The translations under genes were made by a program, and so were the position numbers. DNA of 64,000 nucleotides from Alphaproteobacteria bacterium. GTDB lineage: Bacteria > Pseudomonadota > Alphaproteobacteria > Micropepsales > Micropepsaceae. Positions 41,117 through 49,813 of the stretch are shown piece after piece; positions within the stretch are counted from its first letter, which is position 1, and each line of letters opens with the position of its first letter. The notes below the pieces were generated by a model. The model was given only the letters and a program-made list of their open reading frames with translations. It made no database searches and was not told where the DNA came from. The stretch spans positions 1 to 64,000 of the forward strand of contig CANIAL010000013.1 in NCBI GenBank assembly GCA_947465395.1, written 5' to 3'.

Positions 41117-42904
41117 CTAAACCAGCATCTTCCCTTCCTCGCTGACGCCGGGGCCATCGCCCGCGTCAGAAAGGATCATTTCGTTATGTGCCGCGCCCGA
41201 CGGGATCATGGGATAGCAATTTTCCGTCTTGTCCACGCGGCAATCGAACAGCACGGCTTTCTTGGAGTTGATCATCTCCAGGATCTTGCCGTCCAGCTCG
41301 TCCGGGGTGGTGGCGCGCAGGCCCAGGCATCCAAAGGCTTCCGCCATCTTGACGAAATCGGGCAGCGCCTCGGAATAGGAATGCGAATAGCGCCCGCCAT
41401 GCAGAAGCTGCTGCCACTGGCGCACCATGCCCATATATTCATTGTTCAGGATGAATATCTTGATGGGCAGGTTGTACTGAACCGCGGTGGACATTTCCTG
41501 CATGGTCATCTGCACGGACGCCTCCCCTGCCACGTCAATCACCAGCGCATCAGGGTGCGCCACCTGCACGCCCACGGCGGCGGGAAGGCCATAGCCCATG
41601 GTGCCAAGCCCGCCCGATGTCATCCAGCGATGCGGTTCCTCGAATTTCAGGCGTTGGGCCGCCCACATCTGGTGCTGGCCCACTTCGGTGGTGATGTAGA
41701 GATCGCGCCCCCGTGTCAGTTCGTACAGGCGGTCCAGCGCATATTGCGGCTTGATGGTGGTCTTGGACGGGCGATAGGCCAGCGAGTTTTTCGCCCGCCA
41801 TGTTTCGATCTGCGTCCACCAGTCCTTCAATGCGGGCGCGTCCACCTTTTTGTTCTGCGCCTTCCAGGCCGCCACCATGGCGCCGATGGCCTTGCCGGCA
41901 TCGGCCACGATGCCAAGGTCGACGCGGATCACCTTGTTGATCTGTGACGCATCAATATCCAGATGGATTTTCTTCGAGCCGGGCGAGAAAGCGTCAATGC
42001 GCCCGGTGCAGCGGTCGTCGAACCGCGCGCCCAGGCAGATCATCAGGTCGCAGTCATGCATGACATTGTTGGCTTCGTAGGTGCCGTGCATGCCCAGCAT
42101 GCCCAGCCATTGCGGCGACGAGGCGGGGAATGCGCCCAGTCCCATCAAGGTGGACGTCACCGGGAAACCCGTCAGCGCCGCCAGCTCGCGCAAGGCTTTG
42201 CTGGCGGTGGGACCGGCATTGATGATGCCGCCGCCGGTATACAGAACGGGCCGCTTGGCCGCCGCCATCATCTCGACCGCCTTGTTGATGGCTTCGACGT
42301 CCGGGTCGGTCTTGGGGCGGTAGCTGCGCAGGCGCAGTTCATTGGGCCTGAGGTACGGGCCGGGCTTGAATTGCACGTCCTTGGGAATATCCACCACCAC
42401 CGGGCCGGGGCGGCCGGACGTGGCGATATAGAACGCTTCGTGCAGGGTGTGCGCCAGATCGTTCACATCCTTCACCAGCCAATTGTGCTTGGTGCAGGCG
42501 CGGGTGATGCCGACCGTGTCGGCTTCCTGGAAAGCGTCGGTGCCGATCAGATGCGTGGCGACCTGGCCGGTCAGGACCACCAGCGGAATGGAATCCATCA
42601 GCGCGTCGGTCATGCCGGTAACGGCATTGGTGGCGCCGGGGCCGGATGTCACCAGCACCACGCCGGGCTTGCCGGTGGAACGGGCATAGCCTTCGGCGGC
42701 ATGGGTGGCGCCCTGTTCATGGCGCACCAGAACATGCGTAATGCCTTCGTCCGCAAACAGCGCGTCATAGATGGGCAGCACCGCGCCGCCGGGATAGCCG
42801 AAGATGTGCGTCACGCCCTGGTCCTTCAGCGCGCGCACGACGATCTGCGCGCCGGTGAGGGTTTCCTGCGTGGCTTTCGCCGCTGTCTTGGTGTCCGTGC
42901 TCAT
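41117..42904 (-). CDS. ilvI: Acetolactate synthase large subunit
   Basis: 595 residues, a ThDP enzyme. HIFGYPGGAVLPIYDALF, the conserved Glu in RHEQGATHAAEGYA, and the ThDP motif VAGEASVQMTMQEMS (with a GEAS where GDGS/GDAS is commoner), ending FILNNEYMGMVRQWQ. It makes acetolactate from two pyruvates. Start 42904 is supported by the conserved distance to GAQIVVRALKDQGV. A terminator-like hairpin lies in the leader. Confidence 0.95.
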   Translation of the reverse strand: MSTDTKTAAKATQETLTGAQIVVRALKDQGVTHIFGYPGGAVLPIYDALFADEGITHVLVRHEQGATHAAEGYARSTGKPGVVLVTSGPGATNAVTGMTDALMDSIPLVVLTGQVATHLIGTDAFQEADTVGITRACTKHNWLVKDVNDLAHTLHEAFYIATSGRPGPVVVDIPKDVQFKPGPYLRPNELRLRSYRPKTDPDVEAINKAVEMMAAAKRPVLYTGGGIINAGPTASKALRELAALTGFPVTSTLMGLGAFPASSPQWLGMLGMHGTYEANNVMHDCDLMICLGARFDDRCTGRIDAFSPGSKKIHLDIDASQINKVIRVDLGIVADAGKAIGAMVAAWKAQNKKVDAPALKDWWTQIETWRAKNSLAYRPSKTTIKPQYALDRLYELTRGRDLYITTEVGQHQMWAAQRLKFEEPHRWMTSGGLGTMGYGLPAAVGVQVAHPDALVIDVAGEASVQMTMQEMSTAVQYNLPIKIFILNNEYMGMVRQWQQLLHGGRYSHSYSEALPDFVKMAEAFGCLGLRATTPDELDGKILEMINSKKAVLFDCRVDKTENCYPMIPSGAAHNEMILSDAGDGPGVSEEGKMLV

Positions 42905-42934
42905 GTTCCAGTCCCGAAATTCAAAATCGTTTCG

Positions 42935-43043
42935 CCAAAAATAAAGGGGCGTTGCCGCCCCTTGCCATACGCCGTCGCCAGGGAAAGACGGGTCAAACCC
43001 GTTCCGACGACAGCTCCTTGCCAAGTACGGATGTGTTTTTCAT
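42935..43043 (-). promoter_or_regulatory. Candidate transcription attenuator of ilvI
   Basis: In the ilvI leader, aaggggcg/cgcccctt (42944-42963, loop ttgc) is followed on the minus strand by CTTTATTTTTGG, a complete intrinsic terminator 30 bp ahead of the coding start. Upstream lies acgggt-caa-acccgt (42988-43002). A short frame (ATG 43041-43043) reads MKNTSVLGKELSSERV and stops at the first hairpin, a possible leader peptide with Val and Leu codons but no long run. Terminator is seen; attenuation is inferred. Confidence 0.55.
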
Positions 43044-43087
43044 CGGGCGCGACCATAAATGACAAAAGCGCAGGCGGTCAAACACTT

Positions 43088-43999
43088 TCATGCGGTAAAT
43101 TGGCTATAAATTGTAATTATATTGCTCTCATGGGGGTCAAACCGGGCATAATCGCTCATCCGGCCCCGAAACCAGGTGCTTTGGCGCTTGGCGAACTGGC
43201 CGGTGGCGGTCACGGCCTGGGCCACCGCCTCATCTTTTGAGATTTCGCCCCGCGCCAGCGCCAGCAGCGGGCGCAGGCCCAGCAGCTTTGCCGCGGGAAG
43301 CGCGGGGTCCAGATCGGCCAGCGCCCGGGCCTCGTCCAGCGCGCCAGAATCCAGCATGGCTTCGAAGCGCGCGGCGATGCGGGCGCGCAAGATATCGCGG
43401 GGCGGATCAATCAGGAATTTGGCGATGCGCAGACCCGCCAGCACCGGCTGGCCGGTCTTGGCTTGCCATGTGGTCAGCGGCGTGCCGGTGGCGGCGAAGA
43501 CTTCATAGCCGCGCAGCACGCGCTGGGGATCGGTGGGACGCAGGCGCGACGCCGTTTGCGGGTCCAGCGAAGCCAGTCTTTCGTGCAGAGCCTCCACGCC
43601 GATTTTTTCCAGCAGCGCGCGGGCGTCATCGCGCACATCGTCCGGCACGGGCGGAATCTCGGACAGGCCATCGGTCAGCGCCGTGAAATAAAGCCCGGTG
43701 CCGCCGGTGAAGATGGGAATGCGCTTTTCGGCCCGCGCCTGCGCCAGCGCGGCGGCGGCGTCTTCGGCATAGCGGCCCACCGAATAAAGCCGCCGCGCCG
43801 GAATATGGCCATAGAGAAGATGCGGCGCGGACGTCTGATCCGCCGCGCCGGGCTGGGCGGTCAGCAGTGGCGCTTCGGCATAGACCTGCATGGAATCGGC
43901 ATTGACCACCACGCCGCCAATGGCGCGGGCCAGCGCCAGCGCCGCCGCGGACTTGCCGCTTGCGGTGGGGCCTGCAATAAGCACGACGTCATAATTCAT
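43088..43999 (-). CDS. miaA: tRNA dimethylallyltransferase
   Basis: 303 residues. P-loop GPTASGKSAAAL (10-21), NADSMQVYAEAPLLTAQPGA, then GGTGLYFTALTDGLSEIPPV and the zinc-like RQSTWFRGR near the end, as in MiaA. It isopentenylates A37 of tRNAs reading UNN codons. Start 43999 is fixed by the conserved MNYDVVLIAGPTASG. The serB start lies 9 nt away on the opposite strand. Confidence 0.96.
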   Translation of the reverse strand: MNYDVVLIAGPTASGKSAAALALARAIGGVVVNADSMQVYAEAPLLTAQPGAADQTSAPHLLYGHIPARRLYSVGRYAEDAAAALAQARAEKRIPIFTGGTGLYFTALTDGLSEIPPVPDDVRDDARALLEKIGVEALHERLASLDPQTASRLRPTDPQRVLRGYEVFAATGTPLTTWQAKTGQPVLAGLRIAKFLIDPPRDILRARIAARFEAMLDSGALDEARALADLDPALPAAKLLGLRPLLALARGEISKDEAVAQAVTATGQFAKRQSTWFRGRMSDYARFDPHESNIITIYSQFTA

Positions 44000-44008
44000 G
44001 GCGGCACA

Positions 44009-44869
44009 ATGTTTGTTCTGAATGTCATCGGCAAGGGCGCTGATCCGGCGATGTTCGCAGGATTGAGCGCGGGCGCGCCGGTGATCCTGTCGCCGGGCCT
44101 GGCTTTTGACCTGCCGGTACAAAGCTCCGATGTTTTGGCTGCGGCGCGCAAAGTCGCAAGCGACGTGCCGCTGGACATCAATCTTGTCGCCGCCGAACAC
44201 CGCCGCAAGAAGCTGCTGATCGCCGACATGGATTCCACCATCATCAATGTGGAATGCCTGGACGAGCTGGCCGACATGGCGGGCCTGAAGCCGAAAATCG
44301 CCGCCATCACCGAACGGGCCATGCGGGGCGAACTGGAATTCGAGGCCGCCCTGCGCGAGCGGGTGGGCATGCTGAAGGGGCTGGCACTTTCGGCGCTGGA
44401 AAAAACCTGGGCCGAGCGGGTGCGCCTCAATCCCGGCGCGGCGTCCTTGCTGGCGACCATGCGGGCCCATGGCGCGCATACCATGCTGGTGTCCGGCGGC
44501 TTCAGTTTCTTCACGCGGAAAGTGGCGGAGGCGGCAGGCTTTCACGCCGAACGCGGCAACACATTACTGGATGATGGCGCGGCGCTGACCGGCGAAGTGG
44601 GCACGCCCATATTGGGCCGGGAAGCCAAGCTGCAGGCGCTGGAAGAAGAAGCGGCCAAGCTGGGCATCAGCATGGAAGAGTGTTTGGCAGTGGGTGACGG
44701 CGCCAACGACCTGGCCATGATCCAGAAGGCTGGCCTTGGCATCGCCTATCACGCCAAGCCTGTGGTGGCCGAAGCCGCCGGTGCGCGCATCAATCACAAT
44801 GATTTGACGGCGCTGCTGTATCTGCAAGGTTATTCGGACGCGGACATCAAAAACGATCGCAATTTATAG
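44009..44869 (+). CDS. serB: Phosphoserine phosphatase
   Basis: 286 residues. HAD motif I is LLIADMDSTIINVE (Asp73, Asp75), motif II LVSGGFSFFT, motif III region with Lys, motif IV GDGANDLAMI. N-terminal 70 residues are a degraded ACT-like segment. It releases serine from phosphoserine. Only 9 nt separate its ATG from the miaA ATG, so each promoter must lie in the other gene or the mRNA is nearly leaderless. Confidence 0.93.
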   Translation: MFVLNVIGKGADPAMFAGLSAGAPVILSPGLAFDLPVQSSDVLAAARKVASDVPLDINLVAAEHRRKKLLIADMDSTIINVECLDELADMAGLKPKIAAITERAMRGELEFEAALRERVGMLKGLALSALEKTWAERVRLNPGAASLLATMRAHGAHTMLVSGGFSFFTRKVAEAAGFHAERGNTLLDDGAALTGEVGTPILGREAKLQALEEEAAKLGISMEECLAVGDGANDLAMIQKAGLGIAYHAKPVVAEAAGARINHNDLTALLYLQGYSDADIKNDRNL

Positions 44870-44880
44870 AAGAAAACTGG

Positions 44881-44903
44881 ATGGCCCGGACAAGCCGGGC
44901 CAT
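44881..44903 (+). terminator. Hairpin after serB
   Basis: Perfect 9-bp stem atggcccgg/ccgggccat with a 5-nt loop, 12 bp after the serB stop. No U-tract follows, so termination may be weak or Rho-aided. Confidence 0.5.
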
Positions 44904-44927
44904 GACAGTTGGGGAAACACAGCCCCG

Positions 44928-45060
44928 CCTCCCCTTCGCGTGCGCGTCAGCACGCAGGAAGGGGAGGTGGCCGCAGCAACGCGAGGAGCGCAGGGTGAGG
45001 CTGGCAGTCAAGCCAGCCGAACGCCGAGCACCGGAGCAAAGTTGCGGAGGCCGGAGGGGT
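44928..45060. repeat. Extragenic hairpin cluster (repeat-like)
   Basis: Between serB and degP: a 10-bp stem cctccccttc/gaaggggagg (44928-44937, 44958-44967) with an inner gcgtgc/gcacgc pair, then ctggc-agtcaa-gccag (45001-45016), then purine-rich GC sequence. This looks like the dispersed extragenic repeats of alphaproteobacterial genomes, but other copies cannot be seen here. Confidence 0.4.
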
Positions 45061-46482
45061 TCAATTCAAACGAAGCCCAACGTAAGTCATATCCCCGCGC
45101 CTATTTACCAGCATCAACGTCACGCTCTTGCCCGCCTTCACATCGGCGGCGATGCGCTGTTCCACATCGGCAGGCGTCTTCACCGGCAGGCTTTCCACTT
45201 CCACGATCACGTCACCGGCCTGGAAATTCTTGTCCGAGGCCGGGCTGGCTGGCCCCACAGCGCTGACCAGCACGCCCTGGATGCTGTCGGCCAGCTTGAA
45301 GCGGCTGCGCGCAGCGCCATCCAGCGGCGCCAACGTCAATCCCAGTTCCGCCAGCTTGGATTTTGCCCTGGGCGCGGGCGGGGCTGCTTTCGCCACCTTG
45401 GCGGGCGCGTCATCCTCAAGCTTTGCGATCTGAATTTTCAAACTCTGTTTCTTGCCCTTGCGCACCACGTCAATCGCCACGGTCTTGCCCACCGGCGTGT
45501 CGGCCACCAGCCGCGGCAGGTTGCGCGATTCCACAATGGGCTTGTTGTCGTAGAGCGTGATGACATCGCCATTGCGAAGCCCGGCCTTCGCGGCGGGGCC
45601 ATTGTCGGTCATGCCCGCCACCAGCGCGCCCATGCGGCTGGGAAGGCCCATGCCTTCGGCGATTTCCTGGCTGACGGCCTGGATGCGAACCCCGATCCAG
45701 CCGCGCCGCGCTACGCCGAACTGGCGCAGCTGCTGCACCACGCTGCGCGCCAGGTTCGCGGGAATGGCGAAGCCGATGCCGACGCTGCCGCCCGACGGCG
45801 AATAGATGGCAGAATTGATGCCGATGACATTGCCGTCCATGTCGAACAGCGGCCCGCCGGAATTGCCCCGGTTGATGGGTGCGTCGGTCTGGATGAAATC
45901 ATCATATGGCCCGGCATTGATGTCGCGGTTGCGGGCCGAGACGATGCCCGCCGTGACGGTGGAGCCCAGGCCAAAGGGATCGCCGATGGCCATCACCCAG
46001 TCGCCGATGCGCGCCTTGTCGCTGTCGCCGAAATGGGTGGCGGGCAGCGGCTTTTTGGGGATCACTTTCAAAAGCGCCAAATCGGTCTTGGTGTCGCGGC
46101 CCACGATTTTCGCGGGCAGCGAATTGCCGTCGTAAAAGGTCACCGTCACCTGCTCGGCATCCTCGATGACGTGGTTGTTGGTGACGATGAAGCCGGACGG
46201 ATCAATCACGAAGCCCGAACCCAGTGACGTGACATGGCGCGGCGCACCGTTGCCGCCCTGGAAATTCTTGAACAGGTCGGCCAGCGGCGAATCCGGCGGC
46301 ACGTCCGGCAGCGCCGTCTTGGGCGGCGCCTTCAGGGTCTGGGAGGTGGCGATATTGACCACGCCGGGCAGAAGCTTGTCGGCCAGGTCGGCGAAAGAGT
46401 CGGGCGCGGGGCGCGCCATTGCGGGGGCCGCAGCCAGTATCAGAACGGCACACATCGCCAGTTTCAAACGCATCTGTTTCAT
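45061..46482 (-). CDS. degP: DegP/HtrA-family periplasmic serine protease
   Basis: 473 residues. A signal peptide (MRLKLAMCAVLILAAAPAMA) precedes the protease core with His104 (TNNHVI), Asp134 (KTDLAL) and Ser208 (GNSGGPLF). Two PDZ domains follow (IQAVSQEIAEGMGLPSR..., then LTLAPLDGAARSRFKLAD...). An Ala/Lys/Pro linker joins them. It degrades or chaperones misfolded envelope proteins. Start 46482 fits the signal peptide; the longer frame is not signal-like. DegP versus DegQ subtype is not decided. Confidence 0.92.
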   Translation of the reverse strand: MKQMRLKLAMCAVLILAAAPAMARPAPDSFADLADKLLPGVVNIATSQTLKAPPKTALPDVPPDSPLADLFKNFQGGNGAPRHVTSLGSGFVIDPSGFIVTNNHVIEDAEQVTVTFYDGNSLPAKIVGRDTKTDLALLKVIPKKPLPATHFGDSDKARIGDWVMAIGDPFGLGSTVTAGIVSARNRDINAGPYDDFIQTDAPINRGNSGGPLFDMDGNVIGINSAIYSPSGGSVGIGFAIPANLARSVVQQLRQFGVARRGWIGVRIQAVSQEIAEGMGLPSRMGALVAGMTDNGPAAKAGLRNGDVITLYDNKPIVESRNLPRLVADTPVGKTVAIDVVRKGKKQSLKIQIAKLEDDAPAKVAKAAPPAPRAKSKLAELGLTLAPLDGAARSRFKLADSIQGVLVSAVGPASPASDKNFQAGDVIVEVESLPVKTPADVEQRIAADVKAGKSVTLMLVNRRGDMTYVGLRLN

Positions 46483-46591
46483 CTTGAGCTTGGATTCGAG
46501 AGGCCAGCATAGCGGCTTTGGCGGGGTTTGCGCCTGAAAATTGCCTGCCAAACCGCAGGTTCCCCGGCACGCAAATTGAATGTTTTGCCCC

Positions 46592-47203
46592 ATGGAAAAG
46601 CCGGTTCTTTCCCGCGCAATGCTGATCCGTGGAGCGCTGGTCGCCCTTTTGGGGCTGACCGTGGCGGCCTGCGGCAGCGGGTTGTTGCCCGCGCAGAACC
46701 AGAAGGCCGCCACCCTTTTCGACAGCTATGACCAGGTGGTCAGCGCCTATGACCAGATCGTGCCGGGCCGCACCAGCGAAGATGATTTGGTGCGCATCGG
46801 CTTTGACGCCCGCACGGGCAACGTGGATGTGCTGTCGTATCTGGGCATCCAGGAACTCTACATGCCGCGCGATTCTTTCAAGTTCGACCAGCTGAACCCG
46901 GAAGTGCGCCGCTGCATCCTGTCGGAGACGGGGTGCCTGGGCTATGTCTTCCATCCCGCCCATAATGGCTCGCGCCGCATCGGCAACACCGCGCTTGATG
47001 TTCTGGGATTTGAACGCATCACCCGGTCCGAGCGCTGGTCCGCCGACATCGTGCTGCTGCTGCGCGGCGGCGTGGTGGTGCACAAGGTCTTTTCCGGCAG
47101 CCCCCGCACGGAAAGTATCGAGGACAAGGTTTCGCCCCTGGGTCCGTTGCAGGACCTGGGCAGCGCCCTGGCCGGCGCCGTGGGCGGGATTGCCTCCCAC
47201 TAG
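46592..47203 (+). CDS. Outer-membrane lipoprotein of unknown function
   Basis: 203 residues. The lipobox is VAAC (Cys27) after a hydrophobic stretch (GALVALLGLTVAAC). The mature part has a helical DSYDQVVSAYDQIVPGRTSE, a GFDARTGNVDVLSYLG strand pair and a Gly/Ala tail (GSALAGAVGG). No domain recognised; only its lipoprotein nature is firm. Start 46592 is chosen because four more codons upstream add nothing hydrophobic. It is divergent from degP and precedes mrp by 41 bp. Confidence 0.75.
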   Translation: MEKPVLSRAMLIRGALVALLGLTVAACGSGLLPAQNQKAATLFDSYDQVVSAYDQIVPGRTSEDDLVRIGFDARTGNVDVLSYLGIQELYMPRDSFKFDQLNPEVRRCILSETGCLGYVFHPAHNGSRRIGNTALDVLGFERITRSERWSADIVLLLRGGVVVHKVFSGSPRTESIEDKVSPLGPLQDLGSALAGAVGGIASH

Positions 47204-47244
47204 ATTTTCGCCTTTAAAGGCCGCGCAATTTCCGCGATCCGGCC

Positions 47245-48333
47245 ATGACACGCGACGACATCCTTAAAGCGCTGGACAATGTGAGCGACCCGGTATCGGG
47301 CCGCAGCGTCGTGCAGCAGAACATGATCACCGGGCTGGTGTTGCGGGCCGCTGGTGACGCCTTTCATGTCGGCTTTGCGGTGGAAGTGCCCCCGGCCCAA
47401 GCGCGGGATGCCGAGCCCTTGCGCGCCGCTTGCGAAGCGGCGGTGAAGGCCATGCCCGGCGTGCTGTCGGTGACGGCGGTCCTGACCGCGCATCAGGGCG
47501 CACCACAATCCCAACAACGGCCGCAAACACCCGCGCCACATGGCGTCGCCGGTGTCGCCAACATCATCGCGGTGGCCAGCGGCAAGGGCGGGGTGGGCAA
47601 ATCCACCGTCGCCGTCAACCTGGCGCTGGGACTGAAAAGACTGGGCCTGAATGTGGGCTTGCTGGACGCCGATATCTATGGCCCAAGCCTGCCGCGCCTT
47701 TTGGGCATTTCACAAAAGCCGGACAGCGATGGAAAGAAGCTGAAGCCCATCGAGAAATTCGGCATCAAGACCATGTCCATCGGCTACCTGGTGTCGGAAG
47801 ACCAGGCCATGATCTGGCGCGGGCCGATGGTGCAGTCCGCGCTGACCCAGATGCTGAACGATGTGCTGTGGGCGCCACTTGACGTGCTGGTGCTGGACAT
47901 GCCGCCCGGCACGGGCGACGCGCAGCTTACCATCGCCCAGCGCGCGCCTTTGCGCGGGGCGGTGATCGTCTCCACGCCGCAGGACATCGCGCTGATGGAT
48001 GCGAAAAAGGCCGTCACCATGTTCAACAAGACCCAGGTGCCGGTGCTGGGCGTGGTGGAAAATATGAGCGTCTTTGTCTGCCCCGATTGCGGGCATGCCC
48101 ATCACATATTCGGTGAAGGCGGCGCGAGGGCGCTGGCGGAAAAATCGGCGCTACCGTTCCTGGGCGAGATCCCGCTGGTGGGGCGCATCCGCGAATTGTC
48201 GGACAGCGGCACACCGGTGATGGTGGAAGCGCCGGACGGGCCGGAGGCTTTGGCCTTCCTGGCGATCGCGGAAAAAGTGGCGGCGGCGCTGAAAACACCC
48301 ATGCGGGCCGCGCCCAGGATCACGATCACCTGA
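47245..48333 (+). CDS. mrp: Mrp/ApbC iron-sulfur cluster carrier ATPase
   Basis: 362 residues. An N-terminal DUF59/MIP18 domain (DNVSDPVSGRSVVQQNMITG), a His/Pro linker, then the P-loop IAVASGKGGVGKSTVAVNLA (113-121) and the cluster motif CPDCGHAHHIFG. LDMPPGTGDAQLTIAQ is the family Switch II. It carries Fe-S clusters to targets. It ends 6 bp from the convergent folA. Confidence 0.95.
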   Translation: MTRDDILKALDNVSDPVSGRSVVQQNMITGLVLRAAGDAFHVGFAVEVPPAQARDAEPLRAACEAAVKAMPGVLSVTAVLTAHQGAPQSQQRPQTPAPHGVAGVANIIAVASGKGGVGKSTVAVNLALGLKRLGLNVGLLDADIYGPSLPRLLGISQKPDSDGKKLKPIEKFGIKTMSIGYLVSEDQAMIWRGPMVQSALTQMLNDVLWAPLDVLVLDMPPGTGDAQLTIAQRAPLRGAVIVSTPQDIALMDAKKAVTMFNKTQVPVLGVVENMSVFVCPDCGHAHHIFGEGGARALAEKSALPFLGEIPLVGRIRELSDSGTPVMVEAPDGPEALAFLAIAEKVAAALKTPMRAAPRITIT

Positions 48334-48339
48334 ACTTTA

Positions 48340-48813
48340 TCAGCGAACGGGGACCAGACTCACAAAGCTGTAGGCCAGGCCTTCGGGCGTCGTGTGTTTT
48401 TCACGCGCAATCTCGCGCCAGTCATCGCGGTCGAAATTGAAAACCGCATCGCCAGCGAAATCGCCATGCACTTCGGTCAATTCCATGGCCGTGGCCCGGC
48501 CCAGCGCCGCGCCATAGATTTCCGCGCCGCCGATGACGCAGATATCGCCGCCGCCGGACAATGCGTCATTCATGCTGTGCGCCACACGCGCGCCATCGGC
48601 GTGCCAGCCCGCATCGCGCGTCACCACCACATTGTCACGGCCGGGCAGCGGCTTGCGCGGCAGGGAATCCCAGGTCTTGCGGCCCATCACGATGGTCTTG
48701 CCCAGGGTGAGCGCCTTGAACCGCTTGAGGTCATCGGAAATATGCCAGGGAATCGCGCCGTCTTTGCCGATCACGCCATTGCGGGCCGCAGCCAAAATCA
48801 ATGTGATGGACAT
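48340..48813 (-). CDS. folA: Dihydrofolate reductase
   Basis: 157 residues. MSITLILAAARNGVIGKDGA, PWHISDDLKRFKALTLGKTI, VMGRKTWDSLP and the IGGAEIYG motif are standard DHFR. It reduces dihydrofolate with NADPH. Start at 48813 (MSIT) fits the family; an upstream ATG at 48819 is in frame. No thymidylate synthase gene is adjacent. Confidence 0.93.
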   Translation of the reverse strand: MSITLILAAARNGVIGKDGAIPWHISDDLKRFKALTLGKTIVMGRKTWDSLPRKPLPGRDNVVVTRDAGWHADGARVAHSMNDALSGGGDICVIGGAEIYGAALGRATAMELTEVHGDFAGDAVFNFDRDDWREIAREKHTTPEGLAYSFVSLVPVR

Positions 48814-48912
48814 AATCAATCCCCAATTCGTTCAGCCCCGGTTCATGCCATAAACGCAAGATGGAACATCAGGGCCGCTTGTGGGTTTAACCCTGACTGA
48901 CAGGAGTACGCC

Positions 48913-49676
48913 ATGAAAAAATTGCTGGTTTCCACGGGCCTGGGCCTGCTGATGGCCTGTGCCGCGCCTGCGCTGGCCATGGCGCAGGAACATCGCGACG
49001 AACATTCCGACAGGCGCGGCGACCGCGACAACAATCATTCGCAGGCCGCACCGCAGCGCACCGCGCAGGCCCAGCCGCGCAGGCCCAGCCGCGCAATCCC
49101 CAGCCGGGCGAGCCCGGATTCAACCGCGGCAATGCCCCGCCCCCGGGTGTCAACGTGGCCCCTCCCGGCGCCGTGCCGCCGCCGCTGGGTGGACAACAGA
49201 ACGCCGCACCCGCACAGCAGAACCGCGGCAGCGCCCAAAACAACAACCGGAATGACAACAACCGGAACAACGACTTCAACAACAACAACAATCGCGGCAA
49301 CAACAATTTCGGCAACAATAACCGCGGCAATAACAATTTCGGCAACAACAACAATAACAACCGCAACACCCGCTTCAACAGCCGTTTCCGCAGCCAGCCG
49401 AACTTCAGCAGCATGCGTCGCAACTTCACGGCGCCCCGGCATTATCGGGCCGGGAATTACAACCGCCCCCGGGGCTGGTATTCGCATCGCTGGACGTTCG
49501 GCGAATTCCTGCCGGTTGCCTTCTATGCCAACAATTACTGGCTGGGCGATTACCAGCGTTATGGCCTGATGCCGCCGCCCTATGGCACCGTCTGGGTGCG
49601 GGTGGACAATGACGCCCTGCTGATTGACGAGGATGACGGCGAGGTCATCCAGGTCGCCTATGACGTCTTTTACTGA
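48913..49676 (+). pseudogene. RcnB-type periplasmic protein gene, frameshifted by a 14-bp tandem duplication
   Basis: The 5' part (signal MKKLLVSTGLGLLMACAAPA, then EHRDEHSDRRGDRDNN) and the 3' part (GVNVAPPGAVPPPLGGQQN, an Asn-rich tract, then the RcnB domain GWYSHRWTFGEFLPVAFYAN to EVIQVAYDVFY) lie in different frames. They switch exactly at a perfect 14-bp repeat (gcgcaggcccagcc at 49063-49076 and 49077-49090). Deleting one copy gives a continuous 249-residue protein. RcnB is a periplasmic Ni/Co homeostasis protein in E. coli; this relation is by domain only. Real, phase-variable or assembly-derived are all possible. Confidence 0.85.
49063..49090 (+). repeat. 14-bp perfect tandem duplication
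   Basis: gcgcaggcccagcc occurs twice in a row, followed by a partial third gcgca (49091-49095). The unit is not a multiple of three and breaks the RcnB-type reading frame. Confidence 0.9.
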
Positions 49677-49813
49677 CGCCATTTGGGCGCGATTCGCGGC
49701 GATGTGATGGGCCATTTTTAGGCCTATCCATCGCCGCGGCGTTGCTATAAATGGTCACCGTGCCCGTGGACTTCCTACGGTGCTCCGCAAGAAATCCGGG
49801 TACGGAATTTGAC

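Noticed and set aside
48913..49569. 218-residue Thr/Ala/Ile-rich protein from the unshifted frame
   Set aside because: After the 14-bp repeat this frame has only low-complexity sequence and misses the RcnB domain; it is the product of the frameshift.
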